The notes under the pieces are model-generated. The model had not been told where the DNA came from. It worked only from the letters and a program-made list of their open reading frames with translations, and did no database searches. A program made the position numbers and the translations under genes. A stretch of DNA of 29,332 nt. Origin: Oscillospiraceae bacterium. GTDB lineage: Bacteria; Bacillota; Clostridia; Oscillospirales; Ruminococcaceae. The stretch spans positions 1 through 29,332 of the forward strand of contig JAEDGE010000004.1 in assembly GCA_016297675.1 (NCBI GenBank), read 5' to 3'. Shown here one piece after another: positions 16,398 through 24,337 of this stretch (position 1 is the stretch's first letter; each line of letters starts with the position of its first letter).

Positions 16398-17242
16398 GAA
16401 AGGCAAAAAAAATCGGCGGCTCGAACGTGCTTGTTACAGTCTTGTTATTCTTGGGCTGTCTCACCATTCTTTTCCCGTTGTATATGACGGTGATGATTGC
16501 ATTTAAAAGTCCCAGTGAAATGACCAATGACGTTGCTGGTGCACTGGCATTTCCGAGTAGCTGGAAACTGGATAATTTTAAAGAAGCCATGGAAGTGACC
16601 AACTTCTGGCATACGCTTGGAAACAGCTTATTGATTACCATTTCTACAATTGTATTGGCACTGCTGATTCATTCTCTGGCTGGCTATGTAATCGGCAGAA
16701 ATATGGCAAGAAAGAAAGGTTATCGTTTCATTTACTTCTATATTGTCAGTGGTATGTTTGTACCATTTGCAATTTTGATGATGCCATTGGTAAAAGAAAC
16801 TGCAATTTTGGGGTTAGATAATCGAGTTGGTGTGATTCTGCTGTATCTGGTGTTTTATATGCCTATCAATGTTATGTTGTACAGTGGTTATTTGAAGAAT
16901 ATTCCGATGGCAATGGAAGAAGCCGCAGAAATTGATGGTGCTTCCACTTGGAAGACTTATTGGACGGTTATTTTCCCGATGATGAAGCCAATGCATGCAA
17001 CCGTTGCAGTTCTGACTGCATTGGGCACATGGAATGATGTCATGACACCATTGGTAATTATGTCTGGCACAGAGGGTACTACTTTGCCGTTGGCACAGCT
17101 GAACTTCCAGACACAGTTTGGTACAAATTATAATCTGGCGTTTGCGTCTTACTTGTTGGCATTGATTCCGATTTTGATTTTCTATATCATTTGTCAGAAG
17201 CAGATTTTGAACGGTGTGGCAAATGGTGCTGTGAAGGGATAA
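16394..17242 (+). CDS. msmG: Sugar ABC transporter permease, MsmG/MalG type
   Basis: This 282-residue permease is the second half of the heterodimeric channel. The first membrane helix follows the short positively charged N terminus MRKAKKIGG. The EAA loop reads MEEAAEIDGASTWKTYWTVI at about 173-192, followed by TALGTWNDVMTPL, typical of MalG-type subunits. It overlaps the upstream permease by four bases and is followed after 9 bases by the sucrose phosphorylase. No nucleotide-binding subunit is encoded next to it, so an ATPase encoded elsewhere must energise the transporter. Confidence 0.93.
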   Translation: MRKAKKIGGSNVLVTVLLFLGCLTILFPLYMTVMIAFKSPSEMTNDVAGALAFPSSWKLDNFKEAMEVTNFWHTLGNSLLITISTIVLALLIHSLAGYVIGRNMARKKGYRFIYFYIVSGMFVPFAILMMPLVKETAILGLDNRVGVILLYLVFYMPINVMLYSGYLKNIPMAMEEAAEIDGASTWKTYWTVIFPMMKPMHATVAVLTALGTWNDVMTPLVIMSGTEGTTLPLAQLNFQTQFGTNYNLAFASYLLALIPILIFYIICQKQILNGVANGAVKG

Positions 17243-17251
17243 GGTCGTAAT

Positions 17252-18661
17252 ATGAAATTAAAAAATGAAATTATGCTGATTACCTATGCGGACAGTATGG
17301 GAAATAATTTACAGGACTTGCATAGATTGCTGAATCAGTACTATCAAAAAGCAGTGGGCGGTGTGCATGTTCTTCCGTTCTTTCCATCTTCTGCTGACCG
17401 GGGCTTTGCACCGATGTGTTATGATAAAGTGGATCCGGAGTTTGGTACATTTGCAGAGATTGAAGCACTGGGCAAAGAATATTATTTAATGTTTGATTTC
17501 ATGGTCAATCATATTTCTGCTCATTCTGATTATTTTCAGGATTTTCTGCAAAAGAAAGAGCAGTCTGCCTATAAAGATTTTTTCATCCGCTATCGGGATT
17601 TCTGGAAAAACGGAGAACCGACACCAGAACAGGTGGATATGATTTATAAGAGAAAGCCACGTGCTCCCTATATTGAAGCAGAATTTGCAGATGGCAGCAA
17701 AGAAAAAGTCTGGTGTACTTTCTGCGAAGAGCAGATTGACTTGGATGTTACCAAAAAAACGACCAAAGAGTTTATCCGAAAAACCTTACAGGATATGTGT
17801 CGGCATGGTGCTTCTATCATTCGTTTGGATGCATTTGCCTATGCCGTGAAGAAAGAAAATACCAGTTGCTTTTTTGTAGAGCCAGACATTTGGGAATTGC
17901 TCTATGAGATTGAAACCATTGTCAAGGAAGAGGGAGCAGAAATTCTGCCGGAAATCCATGAGCATTATACCATTCCGATGAAGATTGCCGATAAGGGCTT
18001 CTGGATTTATGATTTTGCTCTGCCGGTTATGACACTGCACGCCCTGTACAATCATACCGGCGTTTACCTGAAGCAGTGGCTGGAACGTTGTCCGATGCAT
18101 CAGTTTACAACGCTGGACACCCATGATGGCATTGGTATTGTGGATGTAAAGGACTTGCTGCCAGACGAAGAGATTGACAAGGTAAAGGAACAGATGTACA
18201 AGCAGGGAGCAAATGTCAAGAAAATCTACAGTTCTGAGGCATATAATAATCTGGATATCTATCAGGTTAATACTACTTATTATTCTGCATTGGGCAACCA
18301 TGACGATGCCTACTTGCTGGCGAGAGCGATTCAGTTCTTTGCACCGGGCATTCCGCAGGTTTATTATGTGGGAATGCTTGCTGGTAGCAATGACATTGAT
18401 TTGATGGAGCGTACCAAAAATGGTCGGGACATCAATCGGCATTATTATAGTGCAGAGGAAGTTGCAGAAGAACAGAAGCGTCCTGTGGTACAGAAGCTAA
18501 AGGAATTGATGGAACTGCGGAATACACATCCGGCATTTTCACTGGATGGAGAAATTGTAGTGACCGCTGAAGGGGATCGGCTACAAATTACTCGCACCTA
18601 TCAATCTCATAAAATTGTACTGGATGCCAATCTTTCTACTTATGCATTTGAAATTCGATAA
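17252..18661 (+). CDS. gtfA: Sucrose phosphorylase-type enzyme, GH13_18
   Basis: This 469-residue cytoplasmic enzyme of glycoside hydrolase family 13, subfamily 18, is predicted to split sucrose with phosphate into glucose 1-phosphate and fructose. It has no signal peptide. The catalytic residues line up with those of Bifidobacterium sucrose phosphorylase: nucleophile D193 in IRLDAFAYA, acid/base E234 in LPEIHEHY, and transition-state aspartate D292 in TLDTHDGIG. The phosphorylase signature NGRDINRHYYS is present near residue 390. The subfamily also contains sucrose 6F-phosphate phosphorylase and glucosylglycerate phosphorylase, so the exact acceptor is not certain. Sucrose fits best because an alpha-galactosidase follows. 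It lies 9 bases after msmG; the ribosome site is weak, consistent with translational coupling. Confidence 0.9.
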   Translation: MKLKNEIMLITYADSMGNNLQDLHRLLNQYYQKAVGGVHVLPFFPSSADRGFAPMCYDKVDPEFGTFAEIEALGKEYYLMFDFMVNHISAHSDYFQDFLQKKEQSAYKDFFIRYRDFWKNGEPTPEQVDMIYKRKPRAPYIEAEFADGSKEKVWCTFCEEQIDLDVTKKTTKEFIRKTLQDMCRHGASIIRLDAFAYAVKKENTSCFFVEPDIWELLYEIETIVKEEGAEILPEIHEHYTIPMKIADKGFWIYDFALPVMTLHALYNHTGVYLKQWLERCPMHQFTTLDTHDGIGIVDVKDLLPDEEIDKVKEQMYKQGANVKKIYSSEAYNNLDIYQVNTTYYSALGNHDDAYLLARAIQFFAPGIPQVYYVGMLAGSNDIDLMERTKNGRDINRHYYSAEEVAEEQKRPVVQKLKELMELRNTHPAFSLDGEIVVTAEGDRLQITRTYQSHKIVLDANLSTYAFEIR

Positions 18662-18676
18662 ACGTGTATCATAGCG

Positions 18677-18721
18677 ATTCGCATCGTATGCAAACAAAAA
18701 ACTGTTTCATACGATGCGAAT
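18677..18721 (+). repeat. Perfect 14-bp hairpin between the phosphorylase and alpha-galactosidase genes
   Basis: ATTCGCATCGTATG (18677-18690) and its exact complement (18708-18721) flank a 17-base spacer whose AAAC and GTTT can pair further. No T-run follows, so it is unlikely to be a full intrinsic terminator. It ends about 20 bases before the AAGGAG site of the alpha-galactosidase gene. Possible roles are mRNA stabilisation, partial attenuation or a processing site that sets different levels for the two enzymes. Confidence 0.7.
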
Positions 18722-18754
18722 TGTATATAGAATGAAAGCAAAGGAGTGTATACT

Positions 18755-20941
18755 ATGGCAATACAAGTAACAGAGGGAAAGGAAACCCTGTTTACCATTC
18801 AGACTAATCATACCACTTATCAGATGAAGGCAGATGCCTACGGCGTATTGCAGCACCTCTGGTATGGGGCAACTATAGAGGGCGATATGTCTTATCTGCT
18901 GGATTATCCGGATGTTGGATTTTCTGGAAATATTTACGAAGCAGAAAATCAGAGAACATATTCTCTGAACACATTGCCGCAGGAATATGCTTGTGAAGGG
19001 GTTGGCGATTACCGAATTCCGGCAGTGGCGGTCACCCATTCAGATGGCAGCAATGCACTGGATTTACGTTATCAGTCCTATAGCATCCAGAAAGGCAAAT
19101 ATGCCATTAAGGGACTTCCAGCAGTTTATGCAGCAGAAGAAGAGGCAGAAACACTGGAAATCGTACTCAAGGATACGGCTACTGCTGTACAGGTAACGCT
19201 GCGGTATGGTGTACTGCCGGAACTGGATGTTTTAACACGCTGTGTTTCCATTTCCAATCTGGGCGATACAGCTGTACAATTGACCAAGGCAGCCAGTCTT
19301 TGTTTGGATTTGCCGTATGGCAAATGGGAGTGGATGCATTTTTACGGCAGGCATGCCATGGAACGGATACCGGAACGGATGCCGCTGCTGAACGGGATTC
19401 AGGAAAGTTCCAGTACAAGAGGGACATCCAGCCATCATCAGAATCCGAGTGTTCTGCTCTGCTCACCGGATTGCACAGAAACAAATGGCAGCTGCATCGG
19501 AGCTGCATTCTTGTATAGCGGCAGCTTTCAGACAAAAATTGAATACGACCAGATGCGGCAGACTCGTCTGGTGATGGGACTGCATCCGGACTTGTTCCGT
19601 TGGGAACTGAAACCGCAGGAAACATTTGATACACCAGAAGTCTTGTTTTCCTATAGCGATAGCGGCATGGAAACGCTTTCTCATCGATTCCATAAAACAA
19701 TTCGGGAACATGTTTGCCGTGGCAAGTATCAGTTTGCAGAACGTCCGGTTCTGATTAACAACTGGGAAGCAACTTATTTTGATTTTAACGAGGAAAAAAT
19801 CCTGCACATTGCACAGGAAGCTGCAAGGCTTGGTGTAGATATGCTGGTATTGGATGACGGCTGGTTCGGCAAGCGAGATGATGACAATTCCGGACTGGGT
19901 GACTGGTTTGTGAATGAAAAGAAATTAAAGGGTGGTCTGGACAGCTTGGTTTCCAAGATCAAGGCATTGGGTATGAAGTTTGGTATCTGGTTTGAACCGG
20001 AAATGATTTCAGAAGACAGTGACTTATATCGGAGCCATCCGAATTGGGCAATCAAAATTCCGGGTAGAAAGCCGATGCGTGGACGGTATCAACTGTTATT
20101 AGATATGACCAATCCAGACGTACAGGAATACTTATATGAGAGAATCTCTAACATTCTGAACAGTACCGATATTTCCTATGTCAAGTGGGATATGAACCGC
20201 AGCATCAGTGACTGGCATACGGATTTGCTTCCTGCAGAACGGCAAGGGGAGATGCCGCATCGATATGTGTTGGGTGTTTATGCATTACTGGAACGTTTGA
20301 CTTCTGCTTTTCCGAATGTATTATTTGAAGGATGCAGCGGCGGTGGTGGTCGGTTTGATGCAGGGATGCTGTACTATTGTCCGCAGATCTGGTGCAGCGA
20401 TGATACAGATGCCTATGAGAGAACCATCATTCAGTATGGGACTTCGTTCTTCTATCCGACCTCAACGGTTGGCTCACATGTATCTGTGGTACCAAATCAT
20501 CAAACAGGTCGCATCACACCAATGGAAAGCCGTGCTGTGACAGCAATGGCAGGCAGTTTTGGCTATGAGCTGGATTTGAATTTGCTTTCGGATGCAGAGA
20601 AAGAAGCCGTACAGCAACAAATTCAGCAATTCAAGCAATATGGGCCATTGATTCATAATGGAAAGTACTATCGTCTGAGCAATCCGATGGAGAGCAATTA
20701 TGCAATTTGGGCATTTGTTTCAGAAGATCAGAAAGAAGTACTGGTACAGGGAATGATTTTTCGCACAGAAGCCAATATGGTGCGGTATTGTGTACCGCTG
20801 CGAGGTTTGGATGCCACTCGTAAGTATCGGCTGGAAGACGGAACCAGTTATTCCGGTAGTGCGTTAATGCAAGGTGGGGTTCTTTTGCCGAGATCGTGGG
20901 GCGATTATTATCCGATTTCTCTGCACTTTGTAAGCGAATAA
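18755..20941 (+). CDS. aga: Alpha-galactosidase, GH36
   Basis: This 728-residue cytoplasmic retaining alpha-galactosidase removes terminal alpha-1,6-galactose from melibiose and raffinose-family sugars. An N-terminal beta-sandwich (about 1-320) precedes the catalytic barrel beginning near WEATYFDF (about 337). DDGWFG is at 367-372, the nucleophile D479 is in VKWDMNR, the substrate-binding GCSGGGGRFD is at 526-535, and the acid/base D549 is in WCSDDTDA. This is the roughly 730-residue GH36 group typified by Geobacillus AgaA and Lactobacillus MelA, with almost the same catalytic numbering. The ATG at 18755 was chosen because AAGGAG sits 8 bases upstream; an in-frame GTG at 18746 overlaps that ribosome site. 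No signal peptide, so sugars must enter intact through the transporter. It is the last gene of the operon. Confidence 0.96.
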   Translation: MAIQVTEGKETLFTIQTNHTTYQMKADAYGVLQHLWYGATIEGDMSYLLDYPDVGFSGNIYEAENQRTYSLNTLPQEYACEGVGDYRIPAVAVTHSDGSNALDLRYQSYSIQKGKYAIKGLPAVYAAEEEAETLEIVLKDTATAVQVTLRYGVLPELDVLTRCVSISNLGDTAVQLTKAASLCLDLPYGKWEWMHFYGRHAMERIPERMPLLNGIQESSSTRGTSSHHQNPSVLLCSPDCTETNGSCIGAAFLYSGSFQTKIEYDQMRQTRLVMGLHPDLFRWELKPQETFDTPEVLFSYSDSGMETLSHRFHKTIREHVCRGKYQFAERPVLINNWEATYFDFNEEKILHIAQEAARLGVDMLVLDDGWFGKRDDDNSGLGDWFVNEKKLKGGLDSLVSKIKALGMKFGIWFEPEMISEDSDLYRSHPNWAIKIPGRKPMRGRYQLLLDMTNPDVQEYLYERISNILNSTDISYVKWDMNRSISDWHTDLLPAERQGEMPHRYVLGVYALLERLTSAFPNVLFEGCSGGGGRFDAGMLYYCPQIWCSDDTDAYERTIIQYGTSFFYPTSTVGSHVSVVPNHQTGRITPMESRAVTAMAGSFGYELDLNLLSDAEKEAVQQQIQQFKQYGPLIHNGKYYRLSNPMESNYAIWAFVSEDQKEVLVQGMIFRTEANMVRYCVPLRGLDATRKYRLEDGTSYSGSALMQGGVLLPRSWGDYYPISLHFVSE

Positions 20942-20960
20942 AAGCATTTTTTCCTTTAAA

Positions 20961-20998
20961 AAAGCAGCTGTTTTCCGTTTGGAAGACAGCTGCTTTTT
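20961..20998. terminator. Bidirectional terminator between aga and manA
   Basis: The arms 20961-20976 and 20981-20996 pair along 16 bases (one G-T pair) around the tetraloop GTTT, and TTTTT closes the plus-strand side. On the minus strand the stem is followed by TTTTTT, so the same hairpin can end manA transcripts too. Confidence 0.92.
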
Positions 20999-21030
20999 AT
21001 TTTCTGGACTATATAAGAGAAAATACGGAT

Positions 21031-22008
21031 TTAGCAAACAATGTGCAACAGCGTTGCATTGCCGTTCAATCTGCTGTCTGCACAGTTTGCTGGAAGAAAC
21101 AGACAGTCCCCCTTTTGAAATGGCAGTGTATTTTCTGCACTTTGTAATATACCGTTTCCGTCAATGCACAACAGAACTTGAAAGGTGTCTTGATCTGGAT
21201 ATACATTATGCAGGTCACAAGTTGTTTGTATGGTGAGCAATGTTGTACAGAAATAGGGGCATTTGCATAGGCACTGCTGTTGATATCCATTTTTTTGTAT
21301 GGCAGGTTGTTTGGTCTGCGGGGGAGGAGCTGTAGAAATCTGCATAACAGCTTTTGCTTTTTCAATGTGTAGCGGTCGTTTGTTTCCTTGTGCATCGGTT
21401 CGGTGATAGTCATATAAACGATAAGTAAGGTTGGAAGATTGTTGGATTTCTGCTAACACAATACCTGCTCCAATGGCATGAACGGTACCGGCAGGAATCA
21501 GAAAAACATCACCTTTTTGGACTGGAATTTTTTGCAGACAATCTTCTATTATGCCATTCTCCAAATAAGAATTCAGCTGCACGGGAGGAATGGGTTTTGA
21601 GAAACCATAGATCAGAGAAGCACCTGTTTTGGCTTCCAGTACATACCACATTTCTGTTTTTCCGTTTTGTCCATTTTCATATTGTTTTGCATAGGCATCA
21701 TCTGGATGAACCTGTACAGACAGATTTTTTTCAGCATCAATCAATTTGATTAAAACAGGAAGATTTCCGTCTGAATTGGCATATTTCCCGAGATAATCTG
21801 GATGCTGCCGCAGCACTTCTGAAAGCAATTGCCCGGTATAAATACCAGAAGCGACTGTACTGCAACCATCTGGATGCGTAGAGCATTCCCATGTTTCTGC
21901 CAACGGCTGCAAAGAAATCTGTTTGCCGAAAAGAGTTCGCAGCCGATTGCCGCCCCATAAATAATCTTTCCCTGCTGGATGCAGCAGGAAAGGTACAGGT
22001 TTCATCAT
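21031..22008 (-). CDS. manA: Mannose-6-phosphate isomerase, class I
   Basis: This 325-residue zinc enzyme interconverts mannose 6-phosphate and fructose 6-phosphate, linking mannose use and GDP-mannose supply to glycolysis. It is the short cupin-type ManA found in Firmicutes. Zinc ligands are visible as Q99 and H101 in SVQVHPDD, E119 in KTEMWYV and H177 in PAGTVHAIGAG. The following EIQQSSNLTYRLYDYHR segment is highly characteristic. The C-terminal domain is present, so the gene is complete. The minus-strand start has GGGAGG about 11 bases upstream; a second ATG follows directly. It converges on the alpha-galactosidase gene and shares its terminator. A direct role with the raffinose enzymes is not shown. 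Confidence 0.95.
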   Translation of the reverse strand: MMKPVPFLLHPAGKDYLWGGNRLRTLFGKQISLQPLAETWECSTHPDGCSTVASGIYTGQLLSEVLRQHPDYLGKYANSDGNLPVLIKLIDAEKNLSVQVHPDDAYAKQYENGQNGKTEMWYVLEAKTGASLIYGFSKPIPPVQLNSYLENGIIEDCLQKIPVQKGDVFLIPAGTVHAIGAGIVLAEIQQSSNLTYRLYDYHRTDAQGNKRPLHIEKAKAVMQISTAPPPQTKQPAIQKNGYQQQCLCKCPYFCTTLLTIQTTCDLHNVYPDQDTFQVLLCIDGNGILQSAENTLPFQKGDCLFLPANCADSRLNGNATLLHIVC

Positions 22009-22058
22009 GCGTATCAGTACCTCCCTATCAATAGATTGTAATCACTTTTTTGCCTTTC

Positions 22059-22087
22059 ATCATATCATATTTCTTAGCAAATTGCAA
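22059..22087 (-). promoter_or_regulatory. Predicted promoter of manA
   Basis: On the minus strand TTGCAA (22087-22082) and TATGAT (22064-22059) are 17 bases apart, placing the start of transcription near 22052, about 45 bases before the manA start codon. Confidence 0.65.
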
Positions 22088-22129
22088 CCATTTCACCGGA
22101 ATTTCACAAACGCAGTACAGAAAAGCAGG

Positions 22130-22214
22130 GGAATTTCTAATGCTCTGTAAGAAGCAGGATATATTTCAGGAAAATGGACAGATAACAGTGGAAATTTCAG
22201 AAAGCTCTGTGAGA
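22130..22214 (+). repeat. Two direct repeats upstream of the exporter promoter
   Basis: GGAATTTCTAATGCTCTGT (22130-22148, continuing AAGA) recurs imperfectly as GGAAATTTCAGAAAGCTCTGT at 22190-22210, continuing GAGA. The GCTCTGT cores are 62 bases apart, about six helical turns, and the second copy ends just before the -35 box. A shorter relative, GGAATTTC, is at 22098-22105. The 303-base gap from manA to the first adaptor gene holds these repeats and two promoters, and no gene that I can recognise. Confidence 0.5.
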
Positions 22215-22219
22215 TTTCC

Positions 22220-22248
22220 TTGACAAGCAGGCGTTGCTATGTTATACT
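22220..22248 (+). promoter_or_regulatory. Predicted promoter of the ABC export operon
   Basis: A perfect TTGACA (22220-22225) and TATACT (22243-22248) are separated by 17 bases. Transcription should start near 22255, which rules out translation from an ATG at 22234 and supports the ATG at 22312 for the first gene. Confidence 0.85.
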
Positions 22249-22311
22249 GTAGGCGTAGCAGTTTGGATGCAACACCTATATAAAATAATCATAGAAAAGA
22301 GGAATTGGAAC

Positions 22312-23649
22312 ATGGAGAAGAAAAAAGCAGGCATTGCTGTTGTGACAGCAGTTGTCGTTCTCGCAGCAGCTGGCGGGGGTTTTTGGTGGTGGCGGAATAA
22401 AGAAACAAATTCTGCTACAGAAACTGTAGTCTACGTCAGCACGGTAGCAGAGCAAAACGCTGCCAATCCAGATTTGACAACTATGTGTTTCGGTGGTGTG
22501 ACAGAATCACAGGAAACCAAGGAGATTAAGGCAGATACCACGAAAACCATTTCAGAAATTTATGTTAAAGAGGGCGACATTGTCAAAAAAGGCACACCAC
22601 TTTTTTTGTATGATGTAGAATCCATGCAATTAGATTTGGAACAGGGACAAATTGAAGTGGAACAGCTGAAAAATGAGATTTCCTCTTATCAGGAGCAGAT
22701 TCAACAGTTAGAGTCAGAAAAAGCAAATGCAGATGCGGATCAGCAGCTTTCCTATACCACACAAATTCAGACGCTGCAAACCAGCATTGATAAAGCAGAA
22801 TATGATATCAAAGTGAAAAATATTTCCCTACAAAAACAGCAAAATGCGATTGACAATGCAAGTGTGACTGCGGAAATGGATGGTATCATTAAAACAGTCA
22901 AAACACCAGAGGCTATGCAGGCGGATGGGACAGATGTCATTATGACGATTACCGCAAGTGGGAATTATCGCATTAAAGGTACACTCAGTGAACAGCAGCT
23001 CGGTCAAGTCATGACAGGGCAGCGGATGATTATTCGTTCCAGAGTAGATGCCAATCAGTGCTGGTCTGGGGAAGTAACAGAAATTGGAACAGAAGCAGAA
23101 CAGAATGACAATAATATGATGTATTTTGATGGTGGTTCCGATAATATGGCTTCCAAGTATGCGTTTTATATTAAGCTGGACAGTGCAGAAGGTCTGCTGC
23201 TTGGACAACATGTACTGATTGAACCGGACATCGGACAGAACAGCGGACATGATGGCATCTGGATTTATAGTGACTATCTGGTTTGGGAGGGAGAGCAGGC
23301 ATATGTCTGGATATCCAATGAGAAAAATCAGCTGGAAAAGAAAAAAGTCGAAATCGGAGAAACGGATGACGAATATGGCATCACGGAATTAAAAAGTGGT
23401 CTTTCTGAAACCGACTTGATTGCCTATCCGGCAGAGGATTATCGAGAAGGCATGAAAACAACTACCAATGCCAATGATCTGGTGAACAAGGAAAGCAATG
23501 GAATAGAGATCGAAAATGAGGATCAGTGGTATGATGAAGAGGGAGAATTTTTGGAAGAGGAAGCAGGAGATGTGGATATGGGAATCATGCCGAGAGACAA
23601 TGCAGTAGAACCAATGCCGGAAGCAGAACCGGCAGCAGAGTCAGAATAA
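22312..23649 (+). CDS. Membrane-anchored HlyD/MacA-type adaptor 1 with acidic tail
   Basis: This 445-residue adaptor of the membrane fusion protein class starts with a positively charged end and one membrane helix (about 7-27, then FWWWR). It continues with the first half of a lipoyl domain (about 78-100, IYVKEGDIVKKGTPLFLYD), a coiled-coil hairpin (about 103-183), the second lipoyl half (184-200, VTAEMDGIIKTVKTPE), a beta-barrel (about 216-300) and a membrane-proximal domain. In monoderm bacteria such proteins (YknX, for example) assist a MacB-type permease from outside the membrane. The last 50 residues are very acidic (DEEGEFLEEEAGD) and extend past the usual fold. The start at 22312 has AAGAGG about 9 bases before it; a longer frame from 22234 would begin before the transcription start. 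The substrate is unknown. Confidence 0.85.
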   Translation: MEKKKAGIAVVTAVVVLAAAGGGFWWWRNKETNSATETVVYVSTVAEQNAANPDLTTMCFGGVTESQETKEIKADTTKTISEIYVKEGDIVKKGTPLFLYDVESMQLDLEQGQIEVEQLKNEISSYQEQIQQLESEKANADADQQLSYTTQIQTLQTSIDKAEYDIKVKNISLQKQQNAIDNASVTAEMDGIIKTVKTPEAMQADGTDVIMTITASGNYRIKGTLSEQQLGQVMTGQRMIIRSRVDANQCWSGEVTEIGTEAEQNDNNMMYFDGGSDNMASKYAFYIKLDSAEGLLLGQHVLIEPDIGQNSGHDGIWIYSDYLVWEGEQAYVWISNEKNQLEKKKVEIGETDDEYGITELKSGLSETDLIAYPAEDYREGMKTTTNANDLVNKESNGIEIENEDQWYDEEGEFLEEEAGDVDMGIMPRDNAVEPMPEAEPAAESE

Positions 23650-23662
23650 GGCGGTGACAGCA

Positions 23663-24337
23663 ATGCTGAAACTGGAACATATCAATAAAGTTTATCGGCA
23701 GGGAAAGAGCGAAGTGCCAGTACTACATGACATTACCTTTCATGTGACACATGGAGAGTTTGTAGCAATTATGGGACCGTCTGGTTCCGGAAAATCTACC
23801 TTGATGAATTTGATTGGACTGCTGGACACCCCAACCAGCGGCAGCTATTTCTTTGACGGAACAGAGGTAAGTCGCTGTACAGAAAATCAGCTCTCCAATA
23901 TCCGCAATGAAAAAATTGGATTTGTCTTTCAGAATTTCAATCTGCTGCCTCGTCAGTCTGCACTGGAAAATGCCGCACTGCCGTTGCTCTATGCGGGTGT
24001 GAAGCCAAAAGCAAGAAAAGAGCGTGCCCGAAAAGCGTTGGTAAAAGTCGGTTTGGAAGACCGGATTTCCTTTTTCCCGACGCAACTTTCTGGTGGTCAA
24101 AAGCAGCGGGTTGCCATTGCCCGGGCAATGATCAATCATCCAAAGCTCCTGCTGGCAGATGAACCAACCGGTGCATTGGATACAGCATCCGGAGAACAAG
24201 TGATGCAGTTATTTCATGATTTGCACCAAACCGGTGTCACCATTGTCATGATTACGCATGAACCGGAGATTGCGGCTCATGCAGAACGAATACTCACCAT
24301 ACGGGACGGCAGACTGGGAGAGGAGACATCCATATGA
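23663..24337 (+). CDS. ABC exporter ATPase, MacB/LolD/YknY type
   Basis: This 224-residue nucleotide-binding subunit has Walker A GPSGSGKS (38-45), the Q-loop glutamine Q90 in FVFQNFNLLP, signature LSGGQ (142-146), Walker B LLLADEP (162-168) with the catalytic glutamate, and the switch histidine H199. The NFNLLPRQSALEN region is characteristic of the MacB/LolD/SalX branch, which drives mechanotransmission rather than classic transport. The ATG at 23663 is preferred because AAGGCGG lies about 8 bases upstream; a GTG at 23654 overlaps that site. Its last four bases overlap the second adaptor gene (ATGA). It is expected to energise the permease at 26140. Confidence 0.95.
   Translation: MLKLEHINKVYRQGKSEVPVLHDITFHVTHGEFVAIMGPSGSGKSTLMNLIGLLDTPTSGSYFFDGTEVSRCTENQLSNIRNEKIGFVFQNFNLLPRQSALENAALPLLYAGVKPKARKERARKALVKVGLEDRISFFPTQLSGGQKQRVAIARAMINHPKLLLADEPTGALDTASGEQVMQLFHDLHQTGVTIVMITHEPEIAAHAERILTIRDGRLGEETSI

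Noticed and set aside
17786..18442. 218-codon open frame on the minus strand inside the sucrose phosphorylase gene
   Set aside because: It overlaps the catalytic region of the phosphorylase and has no independent support.
18746..18754. GTG start for the alpha-galactosidase
   Set aside because: It overlaps the AAGGAG ribosome site that correctly spaces the ATG at 18755.
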